This document shows, piece after piece, positions 9,712-17,837 of a stretch of DNA of 64,000 nucleotides. How positions within the stretch are numbered: the stretch's first letter is position 1; the number at the start of each line of letters is the position of its first letter. The position numbers were made by a program, and so were the translations under genes. The notes under the pieces are model-generated. The model saw only the letters and a program-made list of their open reading frames with translations. It had not been told where the DNA came from and made no database searches. The stretch is from an uncultured Candidatus Melainabacteria bacterium (GTDB lineage: Bacteria > Cyanobacteriota > Vampirovibrionia > Gastranaerophilales > Gastranaerophilaceae). The stretch lies in assembly GCA_934726055.1 (NCBI GenBank), contig CAKVCZ010000001.1, positions 124,001 through 188,000 on the forward strand, in the 5' to 3' direction.

Positions 9712-9798
9712 ATGACAAAACAAGAAATACTTGCAATAGTAAAAAATGCCCTAGTTGTGATAGGACATTTTATACTTATTATTGCTAGTATATTGTAG
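9712..9798 (+). CDS. 28-residue hydrophobic peptide (possible type I toxin-like or membrane microprotein)
   Basis: An ATG at 9712 is preceded by an excellent ribosome binding site (AAAGGAGG, 5 nt spacing) and opens a 28-codon frame ending at TAG 9798. The peptide has a short polar start (MTKQEILAIVKNA) and a strongly hydrophobic tail (LVVIGHFILIIASIL), so it could span a membrane once. Size and layout resemble small toxins such as TisB, or leaderless membrane microproteins, but there is no detectable homology that I can name. The stop codon falls inside the 5' arm of a downstream hairpin. The strong ribosome site argues that it is translated; function is unknown. Confidence 0.5.
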   Translation: MTKQEILAIVKNALVVIGHFILIIASIL

Positions 9799-9832
9799 GG
9801 GTTGTGCAAGTGGTCGAAGGACCACTCCCTAC
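9795..9832 (+). terminator. Compound hairpin after the micro-ORF
   Basis: The inner stem AGTGGTC/GACCACT (9809-9826, loop GAAG) is enclosed by GTAGGG/CCCTAC (9795-9800 and 9827-9832). There is no strong T-run, so it could be an RNA structural element rather than a true terminator. Confidence 0.4.
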
Positions 9833-9894
9833 ATTTATATTATTTACTATTTACCCAATTTTGTCAAGAGGGTGTTCCTGTTTAAAAGCACTTG

Positions 9895-11001
9895 TTACAA
9901 CAATGAATCAAATAATTCCAAAGCTGCAAGAACAGCCTGATCCATATTGTAATATTTATATGCACCTAATCTGCCATAAAAATAAACATTGTTTAGTTTT
10001 CTAGCTTCATCTGAATATTTTTGATAAAGTGCCGCACTTTCAGAATTTGAAATTGGGTAAAATCTTTCATTCTTGCCTAATTCAAATTGGTGCGAATATT
10101 CTTTTGATATAACGGTTTTTTCTGATTTTTCATTCAAAAAGTGTTTATGCTCGGTTATTCTTGTAAAATCATTGTCGCAAGGATAATTAACCATCGCAGC
10201 AGGTTGGTAATATTCAACATCTTTTGTTTCTATTCCAAAAGTTAAACTTCGATAAGGTAACTGACCATATTTGTAATCAAAATATTCATCTATCGGACCT
10301 GTATAGAAAAGTCTTGTATCAGAGTCTAAATCTGCTTTTTCAAATTCTGTATTTAATCTGACTTCAATATTTTTGTGGTTCAACATATTTTTAACCATTG
10401 AAGTATAACCTTCTTTTGGGATAGCCTGATATTTATCTTGAAAATACCTGTTATCATAGCTAATAAATACAGGTACACGAGCAGTAATGCTCTTATCTAT
10501 TTCTTCAGGTTTTAATCCCCACTGTTTTACGGTATAACCTTCAAAAACATATTTATATACAAAATCTGCGATAAATTTTAAATCTTCATCGTCGGTATTT
10601 TTTAATTCCAAAATAGGTATTTTTGTTTCCATACCGTAAGTATCAACAAGTTTCTTGGTATATTTTTGAGCCAATTCAGATTCAAAACATTCCTTAATAG
10701 TGTTCAAATTGAAAGGCAGTGTAACTTTTTTACCTTTAATAACAACTTTGGGTTCAAAAGAAAAATCATGCCAGTCGGTAAATTTTGATAAATAATCCCA
10801 AACTCTGTCTGAATTAGTATGAAAAATATGCGGACCAAAACGATGAACGTGAATATGAGTTTGTTCATCAACGTAATCATTAATGTTTCCGCCAACAAAA
10901 TCACGTTTGTCTATAACTATAACCTTCTCGCCTAAATTCTCTGCAATTGAATTTGCAATCACAGCACCGGATAATCCAGCACCTACAATTAAATTTTTCA
11001 T
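9895..11001 (-). CDS. glf: UDP-galactopyranose mutase
   Basis: This 368-residue flavoenzyme interconverts UDP-galactopyranose and UDP-galactofuranose, the donor for Galf residues in surface glycans. The FAD-binding Rossmann motif is at the start (IVGAGLSGAVIANSIAE, then VIDKRDFVGGN). Other family features are HRFGPHIFHTN, the EGYTVKQWG motif, YTGPIDEYFDYKYG with LPYRSL, and the C-terminal RLGAYKYYNMDQAV segment. Length is typical. Its ATG overlaps the stop of the upstream CMP-sugar synthetase gene by one base, indicating an operon. Together they show that this locus makes its own activated sugars. Confidence 0.95.
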   Translation of the reverse strand: MKNLIVGAGLSGAVIANSIAENLGEKVIVIDKRDFVGGNINDYVDEQTHIHVHRFGPHIFHTNSDRVWDYLSKFTDWHDFSFEPKVVIKGKKVTLPFNLNTIKECFESELAQKYTKKLVDTYGMETKIPILELKNTDDEDLKFIADFVYKYVFEGYTVKQWGLKPEEIDKSITARVPVFISYDNRYFQDKYQAIPKEGYTSMVKNMLNHKNIEVRLNTEFEKADLDSDTRLFYTGPIDEYFDYKYGQLPYRSLTFGIETKDVEYYQPAAMVNYPCDNDFTRITEHKHFLNEKSEKTVISKEYSHQFELGKNERFYPISNSESAALYQKYSDEARKLNNVYFYGRLGAYKYYNMDQAVLAALELFDSLL

Positions 11002-11666
11002 TAATTATGTTTCTCCATTAATTTTTCAATAATAATAAAATCATCCGGTTCATCTATTTCATAAGACGTATATTCCGGCATTTTGTACATTGATTTTTTA
11101 CCCGAAATTCTATTTTTATCACGTATTATATTTTTAACGGAATTTATATAGCAAGCACCGTTTTCTAGCAAATATCCTGCAAAATCCTGTCTGCGTGGAC
11201 GATTTTTGTAATCATAGTTTACCGGTTCACCATCATAATTCCAATAAAATCTTTTTGAAACAACACAAGTGAAAGCTGAATCAGATTTTTCATCTAAAAA
11301 TTGCTTATACATTTCATCTATATGACTTGATTTTAACATCGGCGAAGTCGCTTGAATTAAAAAGAAATAATCCTCGTCCTTTAAATCTGATTGTTCTATA
11401 TATTCAAGCATAACACTTTCGGTTGATGCTGTATCATTTGCATTTTCAGCCTTTCTGTCATAAACTTCGAGTTTTTTAAATCCAAAGGATAAAACTGTAT
11501 CTTTAATTTCCTTGCTATCTGTTGCAATAACAACTTTGTCAACACAAACAGCATCTTCAGCTGCTTTAGCTGTCCAATATACAAGCGGTTTTCCTGCCAA
11601 TAATTTTATATTCTTTAACGGAATTGATTTACTTCCGCCCCTTACCGGTATAAAAGCTACATTCAT
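11001..11666 (-). CDS. Acylneuraminate cytidylyltransferase family (CMP-sugar synthetase)
   Basis: The 221-residue enzyme belongs to the NeuA/KdsB/PseF fold that joins CTP to an acidic nine- or eight-carbon sugar. Diagnostic are the N-terminal FIPVRGGSKSIPLKNIKLLAGKPL signature (21 residues at positions 5-28, abbreviated), VVIATDSKEI, FFLIQATSPML and the RRQDF segment. The true sugar could be sialic, pseudaminic, legionaminic or a related acid: no NeuB or NeuC homologue is in this window to decide. It is first in a two-gene operon with glf, with an AAAGAGG ribosome binding site and a sigma-70-like promoter just upstream (11689-11718). Confidence 0.85.
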   Translation of the reverse strand: MNVAFIPVRGGSKSIPLKNIKLLAGKPLVYWTAKAAEDAVCVDKVVIATDSKEIKDTVLSFGFKKLEVYDRKAENANDTASTESVMLEYIEQSDLKDEDYFFLIQATSPMLKSSHIDEMYKQFLDEKSDSAFTCVVSKRFYWNYDGEPVNYDYKNRPRRQDFAGYLLENGACYINSVKNIIRDKNRISGKKSMYKMPEYTSYEIDEPDDFIIIEKLMEKHN

Positions 11667-11688
11667 AAAAAGACCTCTTTCTAAGTCT

Positions 11689-11718
11689 ATTATATAGCAA
11701 AACTTAATAAACTTGCAA
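11689..11718 (-). promoter_or_regulatory. Sigma-70-like promoter of the CMP-sugar synthetase/glf operon
   Basis: On the minus strand, TTGCAA (11713-11718), an 18-bp spacer and a perfect TATAAT (11689-11694) lie 22 bp before the start at 11666. TTGCAA is self-complementary, so it could also serve the divergent gene. Confidence 0.6.
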
Positions 11719-11776
11719 TATAAAATTGATTGTGCAAAAATTAAAGCAAGAGTTATTAAGATGTAAGGAGAAATTT

Positions 11777-12565
11777 ATGTTAAGTAAATATTTTTATGCA
11801 AAAACAAAATCTAAAAAATTTGACGATGATTTACTATGGTCAATGGGCGAAATAAAAGGAAAAAGAGTTCTTATTTATGGTGCCGGCAAAGGTTTTGTTG
11901 AATTGAATAAAAAGTATTTCTTTAAAGATACATTAAATGTCGTTGCAATAGCAGACAAAAAATTTGAATGCAACTGTGGTAGTGATTGTAACTGCAACAA
12001 AGAATTTGAAGGCATAAGAGCAATTGCACCAAAACAAATTTTAAACGAAGATTTTGATGTAATTCTTATTTCAAATGAAAATCCAAGAGCAATATTAAAT
12101 TATTTGATAAATGAATTAAATATAGAAAACAAAGATATTAGAACAATGTTTAATGAAGAAATATCAGATGAACAAGTAAATTATAATTATTTATGCAATT
12201 TTGATTTTGAAAAAACATTACCAAAATTGGTTAAAAAATTGAAAAACAAAACAGTTATGTTATATGGTGCAGGTGTATTTTTAGAATTAATCAAAAAATA
12301 TTTTGACATTTCTGGTTTAAATGTTGTTGGTGTATCAGACAGACGTTTTGAAGGACACAGTGAAAACGAAGAGTTTTTAGGCTACAAGGTTTACGCACCA
12401 ACTGAAATTGCAGAAGTAAAACCTGATTATGTACTTGTTGCAACAAAAATGTATATCAATATTATTGAAGATTTGTACTACAATACACTAAAAGGTACAA
12501 AAATTAAAATTAAACCGTTAATGAAAAAACCTTTCTGGACATTAGTAAAAGAAATCTGGAGCTAA
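11777..12565 (+). CDS. Tandem Rossmann-like protein with two nucleotide-sugar-style domains
   Basis: I start the gene at ATG 11777, which has an AAGGAG site 7 nt upstream, giving 262 residues; an in-frame upstream extension to 11726 lacks one. Two similar halves are visible: RVLIYGAGKGFVELNKKYF ... VVAIADKKFE ... IRAIAPKQIL ... DVILIS, and VMLYGAGVFLELIKKYFD ... VVGVSDRRFE ... YKVYAPTEIA ... DYVLVAT. Each resembles the GAG-x-GF/DD Rossmann unit found in sugar-modifying enzymes and the C-terminal domain of C-methyltransferases. Only the first half carries a Cys-rich insert (CNCGSDCNCN). No catalytic residues are evident. It probably acts with the downstream transferases of the glycan locus. 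Confidence 0.65.
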   Translation: MLSKYFYAKTKSKKFDDDLLWSMGEIKGKRVLIYGAGKGFVELNKKYFFKDTLNVVAIADKKFECNCGSDCNCNKEFEGIRAIAPKQILNEDFDVILISNENPRAILNYLINELNIENKDIRTMFNEEISDEQVNYNYLCNFDFEKTLPKLVKKLKNKTVMLYGAGVFLELIKKYFDISGLNVVGVSDRRFEGHSENEEFLGYKVYAPTEIAEVKPDYVLVATKMYINIIEDLYYNTLKGTKIKIKPLMKKPFWTLVKEIWS

Positions 12566-12568
12566 AAT

Positions 12569-13525
12569 TTGAAAAGAAAAAATGTTAAATGTGCTTTAGA
12601 AGAGAAAAACTCTATTAAAATTTTTGTATCCTATCACAAAAAGTATCCAATTTTTTGTTCAAAGGAAATTATTCCAATCCATTTAGGTCGCAGTATTGCA
12701 GGATTGGAAACAAAAGATGGAAAAATAAGTTCTAAAAATAAAAAATGGCTTTTGGAAAATTTAATAGGGGATAATACAGGTGAAAATATTTCTTCTGAAA
12801 ATAGGAAATATTGTGAATTAACTGCTCAATATTGGGTTTGGAAACATTTAGATTTAATTTCTGATGCTAAATACATTGGATTTATGCATTATAGAAGACA
12901 TTTTTTATTCAGAAATAATGTTAATATCAAAAATAAAAAAACTTGGTTTAATAAATCTTGTGTATACTGTTTTTCAATACTTAACAGATTACTTTTTTAT
13001 AAAAACTTGCAGTCTGAAAATATAAAAGAAACTATTGGTGATTATGATTGTATATTGTTAAAACCTTTTAACGTAAAAAATATTGGATATACTACAGTAA
13101 AAGACAGATATAGTTTGTGTGGGGTTAATAATCCTAAAAATTTTAAAGTTTTTGAAACAACAGTAAATAAAATGTATCCTCAATATTCAAAATCTATAAA
13201 TGAATTTATTTATGGTGATAACCACATTTTATGCAATATGTTTATTATGAAAAAAGAAATATTTGAAGAATATGCAGAATTTTTATTTAAAACACTAAAT
13301 GAAATTGATAAAAATTTGGATTATTCAATAGTTCATAATCCTGAAGAATTAAGAACTCTAGGATATTTTGGAGAATATATTCATTCATTATTTATAAAAA
13401 TTAATAAAGAACGATTTAAAATAAAATATATTGACGGCATATATTATGATGAACCACCAATCACATTAGATAAAATAAAAAAGATAACAAGATTTTTAAA
13501 TTTAAAAATTAAAGACTCCATATAG
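12569..13525 (+). CDS. DUF4422 protein (putative glycosyltransferase), copy 2
   Basis: This 318-residue protein starts at TTG 12569, three bases after the preceding stop; nearby ATGs are out of frame. It carries the full DUF4422 series: VSYHKKYPIF, IIPIHLGRSIA, KWLLENLIGDNTGENIS, ELTAQYWVWKH, YIGFMHYRRHFLF, a CNMFIMKKEIF block and EELRTLGYFGEYIHSLFI. A stretch of about 60 residues between HYRRHF and the middle block is longer than in copy 1. The tight spacing places it in an operon with the tandem Rossmann gene and the GT2 gene. Confidence 0.82.
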   Translation: MKRKNVKCALEEKNSIKIFVSYHKKYPIFCSKEIIPIHLGRSIAGLETKDGKISSKNKKWLLENLIGDNTGENISSENRKYCELTAQYWVWKHLDLISDAKYIGFMHYRRHFLFRNNVNIKNKKTWFNKSCVYCFSILNRLLFYKNLQSENIKETIGDYDCILLKPFNVKNIGYTTVKDRYSLCGVNNPKNFKVFETTVNKMYPQYSKSINEFIYGDNHILCNMFIMKKEIFEEYAEFLFKTLNEIDKNLDYSIVHNPEELRTLGYFGEYIHSLFIKINKERFKIKYIDGIYYDEPPITLDKIKKITRFLNLKIKDSI

Positions 13526-13538
13526 AGAAAGGAAAACA

Positions 13539-14636
13539 ATGCAAAATATCGAACCGTTAATTTCATTTATAATGCCTAATTTTAATAATGAACACGTATT
13601 AGATTTGTTCTTTCAAAAATTGTATCAAAACAATACATATGAAAATTATGAACTTATAGTAACAGATGATGGTTCAACAGATAATTCTTTAGAACTGCTA
13701 TATAAATGGCAAAAGTCAGGTAAATTCAGGAACTTTAAAATTATTGCAGAACCTCATAAAGGGATTATCAATGCATTAAATAAATGTTTATATGCTGCTA
13801 AAGGAGACTTTATTATTAGGCTTGACGGGGATGCAACAATTGAATCGAAAAGTTTTGTTGAAAAATTTTTAGAATTTTATAATGTTTCTCCGGATAAAAT
13901 TGGTGTTATTACCTCTAAGGTTATCGATGACAAAAATATTTTACATGCTCTAGGAAGAAATGTTATCAGTGAAAAAGGATTACATAATAGAGGATATGTA
14001 ATAAGTGAAGAAGTCGGAAATAGAACATTTGATGGAGGAATCTTATTAGATAAAAAACTCAACGAATATATTGACATGCCTGCAGAATGTGATACAGCAC
14101 TAGGCGTTTGTACATTCAGCGATAGAGAAACCGCATTAAAAATCGGAGGTTTTGATTATAATTACCCTCTATGGATAGAAGATGATGATTTTTATTTAGC
14201 TTATAGACTTCATAACAAAAAATGTTTCTACCTGCCTTCAGTAAGAATTTGCCATAGATTTTCGCTTAGAGGGTCAAGAAAAACCGCAAAAAACATTTTT
14301 GAATTGAAAAAATTTAAACAATATATAGATAAAACATTTCAAAATACATTAAAAACTTTATGCTTTTTAAATGTTTTTATATTTAATAAAATCTGCTTTA
14401 GTATTTTATACAAAAATTTTGATTTCAAAATTGAAACAAACCCTTGGAGAATAAATATATTAAAGCACGATTATAAATATTGGAAATCTAAATGGGGATT
14501 TGACGTACTAAATCCTGATATGAACATAGTAAAAGAGAAATATAAAAACACAGAAATTTTGTGGAATTATGATGAAAAAATGAGACAAGATGGCATTGAC
14601 ATAATCAATAAATATTTGTCTTTAAAAAAACTATAA
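13539..14636 (+). CDS. Glycosyltransferase family 2
   Basis: The 365-residue protein begins directly with the GT-A fold of GT2: PLISFIMPNFNNEHVLDLF, a YELIVTDDGSTDNS nucleotide-binding strand and FIIRLDGDATIESKSF with the metal-binding DGD. An IEDDDFYLAYRLHNK segment follows, with the ED/DD general-base region. The last about 110 residues are Lys/Asn/Phe-rich and unassigned. Such enzymes add single sugars from UDP- or dTDP-donors at the cytoplasmic face of the inner membrane. It has an AGAAAGGAAAA ribosome site 13 bp after the DUF4422 gene. Confidence 0.9.
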   Translation: MQNIEPLISFIMPNFNNEHVLDLFFQKLYQNNTYENYELIVTDDGSTDNSLELLYKWQKSGKFRNFKIIAEPHKGIINALNKCLYAAKGDFIIRLDGDATIESKSFVEKFLEFYNVSPDKIGVITSKVIDDKNILHALGRNVISEKGLHNRGYVISEEVGNRTFDGGILLDKKLNEYIDMPAECDTALGVCTFSDRETALKIGGFDYNYPLWIEDDDFYLAYRLHNKKCFYLPSVRICHRFSLRGSRKTAKNIFELKKFKQYIDKTFQNTLKTLCFLNVFIFNKICFSILYKNFDFKIETNPWRINILKHDYKYWKSKWGFDVLNPDMNIVKEKYKNTEILWNYDEKMRQDGIDIINKYLSLKKL

Positions 14637-14668
14637 ATAACTCTTTTTATTTTAATCAAAGGTAAGAT

Positions 14669-15685
14669 ATGAATTGCAAAAAATATATAAATCTTTTATT
14701 CTCAGGAACGTCTGATTTCATAAAATATGCCTCAGTAACAGTTGTATCTGCATTAGAAAACTTAGAAGAAAATGTTGGAATTAATGTATATTTTTTATAT
14801 GCCGATATACTTAAACCAATTAGTGATATTACAAGAAATGACTGGATTGAACAAATTTCATACTCTTTTAAAGATAAAAATGTCAATTTCAATTTTATAA
14901 ATGTAATTGATAAACTTAATCTTCTCAAAAACTTAAACATAGGCTTATGGGGAAGAGAAGTTTCGCTCACTCATTATATACATTATTTGGCTCCACTTGT
15001 AATGACAGATGTTGATAAAGTAATTCATATTGATTGTGACTTCATAGTTAATTGTAATTTATGTGAAATATTTGATATTGATTTAGGAGAAAAATTAATA
15101 GTTTTAGCAGCTCAAAATGGAGTTGAAGAAGATATAGAAAATCACAATGGAGGATTTTCTATATTAAATTTAAAACAATGGAGAAAAGAAAATACGTTTT
15201 CAGATATAATAAACTTTGGAGAAAATTTGCCAAAATCTAAGTTTTGCGATACTTATTTAATCAATGAATATTTCAGGAAAAAACATCCTGACAGACTTTT
15301 AGTAATAGATAAGACATATAATTTGTTTCCTCTTTCTCATCCTGATTTAAAAATAGAAGAAATTAAAAACTTACATTTTACCGGTCCAAATTTAAAACCT
15401 TGGTTGGATTTGTGGTGTATATGCAGGGGTAGTTTTTTATGGTGGCAATATGCAAGAAAAACAACTTTTTATGAATCATTCATTTTTGATAATATGTTAA
15501 ACCTAAGATATCAATCAGAAAATTATATTCAAAAAAGAATTAATGAAATTGAAAAAAGAATTAATGAAATTGAAAAAAGAATTAACGAATATATAAACAA
15601 ATTTTCTATAAAATATCTTTTTGTTACAAGACCTGTTCATACTTTACTTGCAATACAATTGGCATTATTTGACGAACTAAATTGA
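14669..15685 (+). CDS. Glycosyltransferase family 8 with a heptad-repeat tail
   Basis: Residues about 1-265 match GT8: the opening INLLFSGTSDFIKYASVTVVS, HYIHYLAPLVMTDVDKVIHIDCDFIVN with the DxD motif, NGGFSILNLKQWR, and HFTGPNLKPWLDL near the end of the domain. GT8 enzymes use UDP-glucose or UDP-galactose to make alpha linkages in LPS. Unusually, the C-terminal part has three consecutive IEKRINE-type heptads, encoded by a 21-bp tandem DNA repeat (15531-15592) and predicting a short coiled coil. The ATG has an AAAGGT ribosome site. Confidence 0.88.
   Translation: MNCKKYINLLFSGTSDFIKYASVTVVSALENLEENVGINVYFLYADILKPISDITRNDWIEQISYSFKDKNVNFNFINVIDKLNLLKNLNIGLWGREVSLTHYIHYLAPLVMTDVDKVIHIDCDFIVNCNLCEIFDIDLGEKLIVLAAQNGVEEDIENHNGGFSILNLKQWRKENTFSDIINFGENLPKSKFCDTYLINEYFRKKHPDRLLVIDKTYNLFPLSHPDLKIEEIKNLHFTGPNLKPWLDLWCICRGSFLWWQYARKTTFYESFIFDNMLNLRYQSENYIQKRINEIEKRINEIEKRINEYINKFSIKYLFVTRPVHTLLAIQLALFDELN
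15531..15592 (+). repeat. 21-bp in-frame tandem repeat, about three units
   Basis: Unit AAAAAAGAATTAATGAAATT(G) occurs at 15531-15551 and identically at 15552-15572, with a diverged third copy from 15573. It encodes KRINEIE heptads in the GT8 tail. Gain or loss of a unit would keep the frame. Confidence 0.9.
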
Positions 15686-15697
15686 TAATATAGACAA

Positions 15698-16774
15698 ATG
15701 TTAAAAAACAAAATAGACACCATAAAAACCTTTTATTACAAAAAAGCAAAACCCTTTCTTGTGCAATATTTGTCTGTTGTTCAATCAGGATTGTTTGATT
15801 ATTTTTATTATTTAAAAAATTATGGCAAAAATTTAACATTATTTGAAAAAATTTTTCCAATTGCACACTATATGTTAAAAGGTTGGAAACTAAAATTTAA
15901 TCCGTCAAAAATTTTTAACGGAGTCGAATATCAAAAATCATACCCAGAAACTGCTCAAACTTGCCCACTTACACACTTTTTAAGATATGGAACATCTCAT
16001 TATTACTGCATTGCTCAAAAAAATCCATATCCGATAAATCAAAAACAAATTGAAAAATATTTAGAACAAAAACAAAAACGAAAATCAAAAAAAGTTATAT
16101 ACACTTGTATTACAAACGATTATGACTCTTTGGAAGAAATTGCTTGTTACAAATATGTGAACAAAGATTGGGATTATATATGTTTTACAGATAATGAAAC
16201 TTACATAAACAAAAAACAAATCGGCATCTGGAAAGTTCGACCGCTCGTTTTTAACGAATTAGATAATACAAAAAATAATCGTTATCATAAGATTAATCCT
16301 CATATTGTTTTACCTGAATATGAAGAAAGCATTTATATTGATGGAAATTTGAATATTTTATCTTCGTACATTTTTAAAGAAATAAAACGCAGAAAACTTA
16401 ACTTATTACTTCCTAAACATCTTACTAATAACTGCATTTTCAAAGAATATATATGGGCATATTTAAACAATATCGACCGGAGAGATTTAATTAGAAAAGG
16501 CTGGAAAGTAATTAAAAAATCGGGTATGCCAAGAGGTTACGGGATGTGGGAATGTAATTTGATTTATCGAAAACACAACAAGCCTGAAATCATAGAAATA
16601 ATGAAAGAATGGTGGAATTTTGTAAAAACTTACGCAAAACGTGATCAACTTTCATTTTCTTACCTTATGTGGGAAAATGGAATAAAGATTGAAGATAATT
16701 CAATTCCGAATACAAGAACGCTAATAAAAGATTTTTGCGTATTCCCTCACAAAAAAGCTTACGAGAAACCTTAA
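15698..16774 (+). CDS. DUF616-type glycosyltransferase-like protein
   Basis: In this 358-residue protein, the C-terminal about 230 residues match DUF616/TOD1-like proteins of polysaccharide loci: KVIYTCITNDYDSLEE, DWDYICFTDNE, HKINPHIVLPEYEESIYIDGNLNI (abbreviated run), and KRDQLSFSYLMWENG. The N-terminal about 125 residues contain a second element (FLRYGTSHYYCIAQKNPYP) like the short repeat found in front of GT domains in rhamnan-type loci. It probably transfers a sugar in the locus, but donor and acceptor are unknown. No ribosome binding site is seen; a TAATAT hexamer ends six bases before the ATG. Confidence 0.75.
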   Translation: MLKNKIDTIKTFYYKKAKPFLVQYLSVVQSGLFDYFYYLKNYGKNLTLFEKIFPIAHYMLKGWKLKFNPSKIFNGVEYQKSYPETAQTCPLTHFLRYGTSHYYCIAQKNPYPINQKQIEKYLEQKQKRKSKKVIYTCITNDYDSLEEIACYKYVNKDWDYICFTDNETYINKKQIGIWKVRPLVFNELDNTKNNRYHKINPHIVLPEYEESIYIDGNLNILSSYIFKEIKRRKLNLLLPKHLTNNCIFKEYIWAYLNNIDRRDLIRKGWKVIKKSGMPRGYGMWECNLIYRKHNKPEIIEIMKEWWNFVKTYAKRDQLSFSYLMWENGIKIEDNSIPNTRTLIKDFCVFPHKKAYEKP

Positions 16775-16857
16775 TAGAAATAAACCTTGTGCTTTATTCA
16801 AGGTTACGGTAAAAGTTATTCAAAAGGTTACTGTAAATCAAAAAAAGCCTTAACATT

Positions 16858-16886
16858 TTGCACATAATTGCTGATTTTGATATAAT
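16858..16886 (+). promoter_or_regulatory. Sigma-70-like promoter giving a leaderless epimerase mRNA
   Basis: TTGCAC (16858-16863), a 17-bp spacer and a perfect TATAAT (16881-16886). The next six bases lead straight to the ATG at 16893, so transcription would start at or next to the A of the start codon. Confidence 0.75.
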
Positions 16887-16892
16887 TAATCT

Positions 16893-17837
16893 ATGAATAT
16901 TTTAATTACAGGCGGAGCTGGATTTATTGGTTCAAACCTTGCAGAAAAACTAATTAAAGACCATAATATAATCGTTATTGACAATTTTAACGATTATTAT
17001 TCTCCTGTAATAAAAGAAAACAATATAAAAGAAATTCTAAAAAATTCTAAATACAAATTGTATAGGGCAGATGTAAGAAATATCGAAGAAATAAAACCTG
17101 TTTTTAGTGAAAATTCTATTGATTGTGTTGTACACATTGCAGCTTCAGCAGGTGTTAGAGCTTCAATAAAAGAGCCGGATTTGTTTATAAAAAATAATAT
17201 TTGTGCGACCGTTAACGTTTTAGAATTGATGAAAGATTTCAATGTAAAAAAACTTGTTTTTGCATCATCAAGTTCGGTTTACGGAAACTGCAAAGCAGAA
17301 AAGTTTTCAGAAGATTTAAAAATAACAGAACCGATTTCACCTTATGCAGCAACAAAATCGGCCTGTGAACAATTCATATACACTTTTTCTAAGTTGTATG
17401 ATATACACGCAGTGTGTTTAAGATTTTTTACTGTATATGGCAGACGTCAACGTCCTGATTTGGCTATTTCCAAGTTTGTAAATCTTATTAAACAAGATAA
17501 GCCTATACCTGTATATGGCGATGGAACAACGTTTAGAGATTACACATACATTGATGATATTTTATCAGGAATAGAAAGTGCCATTTATTATGATAAAACG
17601 CCTTATGAGATAATCAATTTAGGCGGCGGAGAACCCGTTACACTAATTGATATGATAAAAACAATTGAACAAGTTTTAGGTAAAAAAGCACAAATAGAGT
17701 GGCTGCCAATGCAAGCGGGAGATGTAATTAAAACATCTGCTGATATAACAAAAGCAAAAAATCTGCTAAATTTTGAGCCAAAAACAAAATTTATAGACGG
17801 CATAAAAGCATACACGGAGTGGGTAAATGGAATTTAA
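16893..17837 (+). CDS. NAD-dependent sugar epimerase, UDP-glucuronate 4-epimerase-like
   Basis: This 314-residue extended SDR enzyme has the N-terminal NAD motif TGGAGFIGSNLAEKL, VIDNFNDYYSP, the SSSSVYGN serine region and the YAATK catalytic Tyr/Lys (YAATKSACEQ). A typical YGRRQRPDLAISKFVNLI substrate loop follows. The DNFNDYYSP start and YGRRQRPD loop favour the UDP-glucuronate 4-epimerase (CapI) group over GalE, but UDP-glucose/galactose use cannot be excluded. It is transcribed from its own promoter without a ribosome binding site. It overlaps the following methyltransferase by 11 bp, so it heads a new transcription unit inside the glycan locus. Confidence 0.88.
   Translation: MNILITGGAGFIGSNLAEKLIKDHNIIVIDNFNDYYSPVIKENNIKEILKNSKYKLYRADVRNIEEIKPVFSENSIDCVVHIAASAGVRASIKEPDLFIKNNICATVNVLELMKDFNVKKLVFASSSSVYGNCKAEKFSEDLKITEPISPYAATKSACEQFIYTFSKLYDIHAVCLRFFTVYGRRQRPDLAISKFVNLIKQDKPIPVYGDGTTFRDYTYIDDILSGIESAIYYDKTPYEIINLGGGEPVTLIDMIKTIEQVLGKKAQIEWLPMQAGDVIKTSADITKAKNLLNFEPKTKFIDGIKAYTEWVNGI

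Larger units (their letters stand above)
9486..9894. other. Gap of about 400 bp holding a micro-ORF and a hairpin
   Basis: This is the longest stretch without a conventional gene in the glycan locus. It holds the 28-codon ORF at 9712-9798 and a compound hairpin at 9795-9832. Short inverted TGTAGGG/CCCTACA sequences (9622-9628 and 9827-9833) flank a segment of about 212 bp. I see no tRNA or recognised riboswitch in it. Confidence 0.6.

Noticed and set aside
9804..10004. Plus-strand 66-codon frame over the glf 3' end
   Set aside because: It mostly overlaps glf antisense, has no ribosome site, and begins inside a hairpin.
11001..11666. Naming the CMP-sugar synthetase gene neuA
   Set aside because: No NeuB/NeuC partner in the window; several CMP-sugars are equally possible, so only the family is given.
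15531..15592. Repeat array considered as a CRISPR
   Set aside because: Units are contiguous without spacers and encode in-frame heptads.
16783..16805. AACCTTG/CAAGGTT hairpin after the DUF616 gene, considered as a terminator
   Set aside because: Stem is short and no T-run follows on the plus strand.
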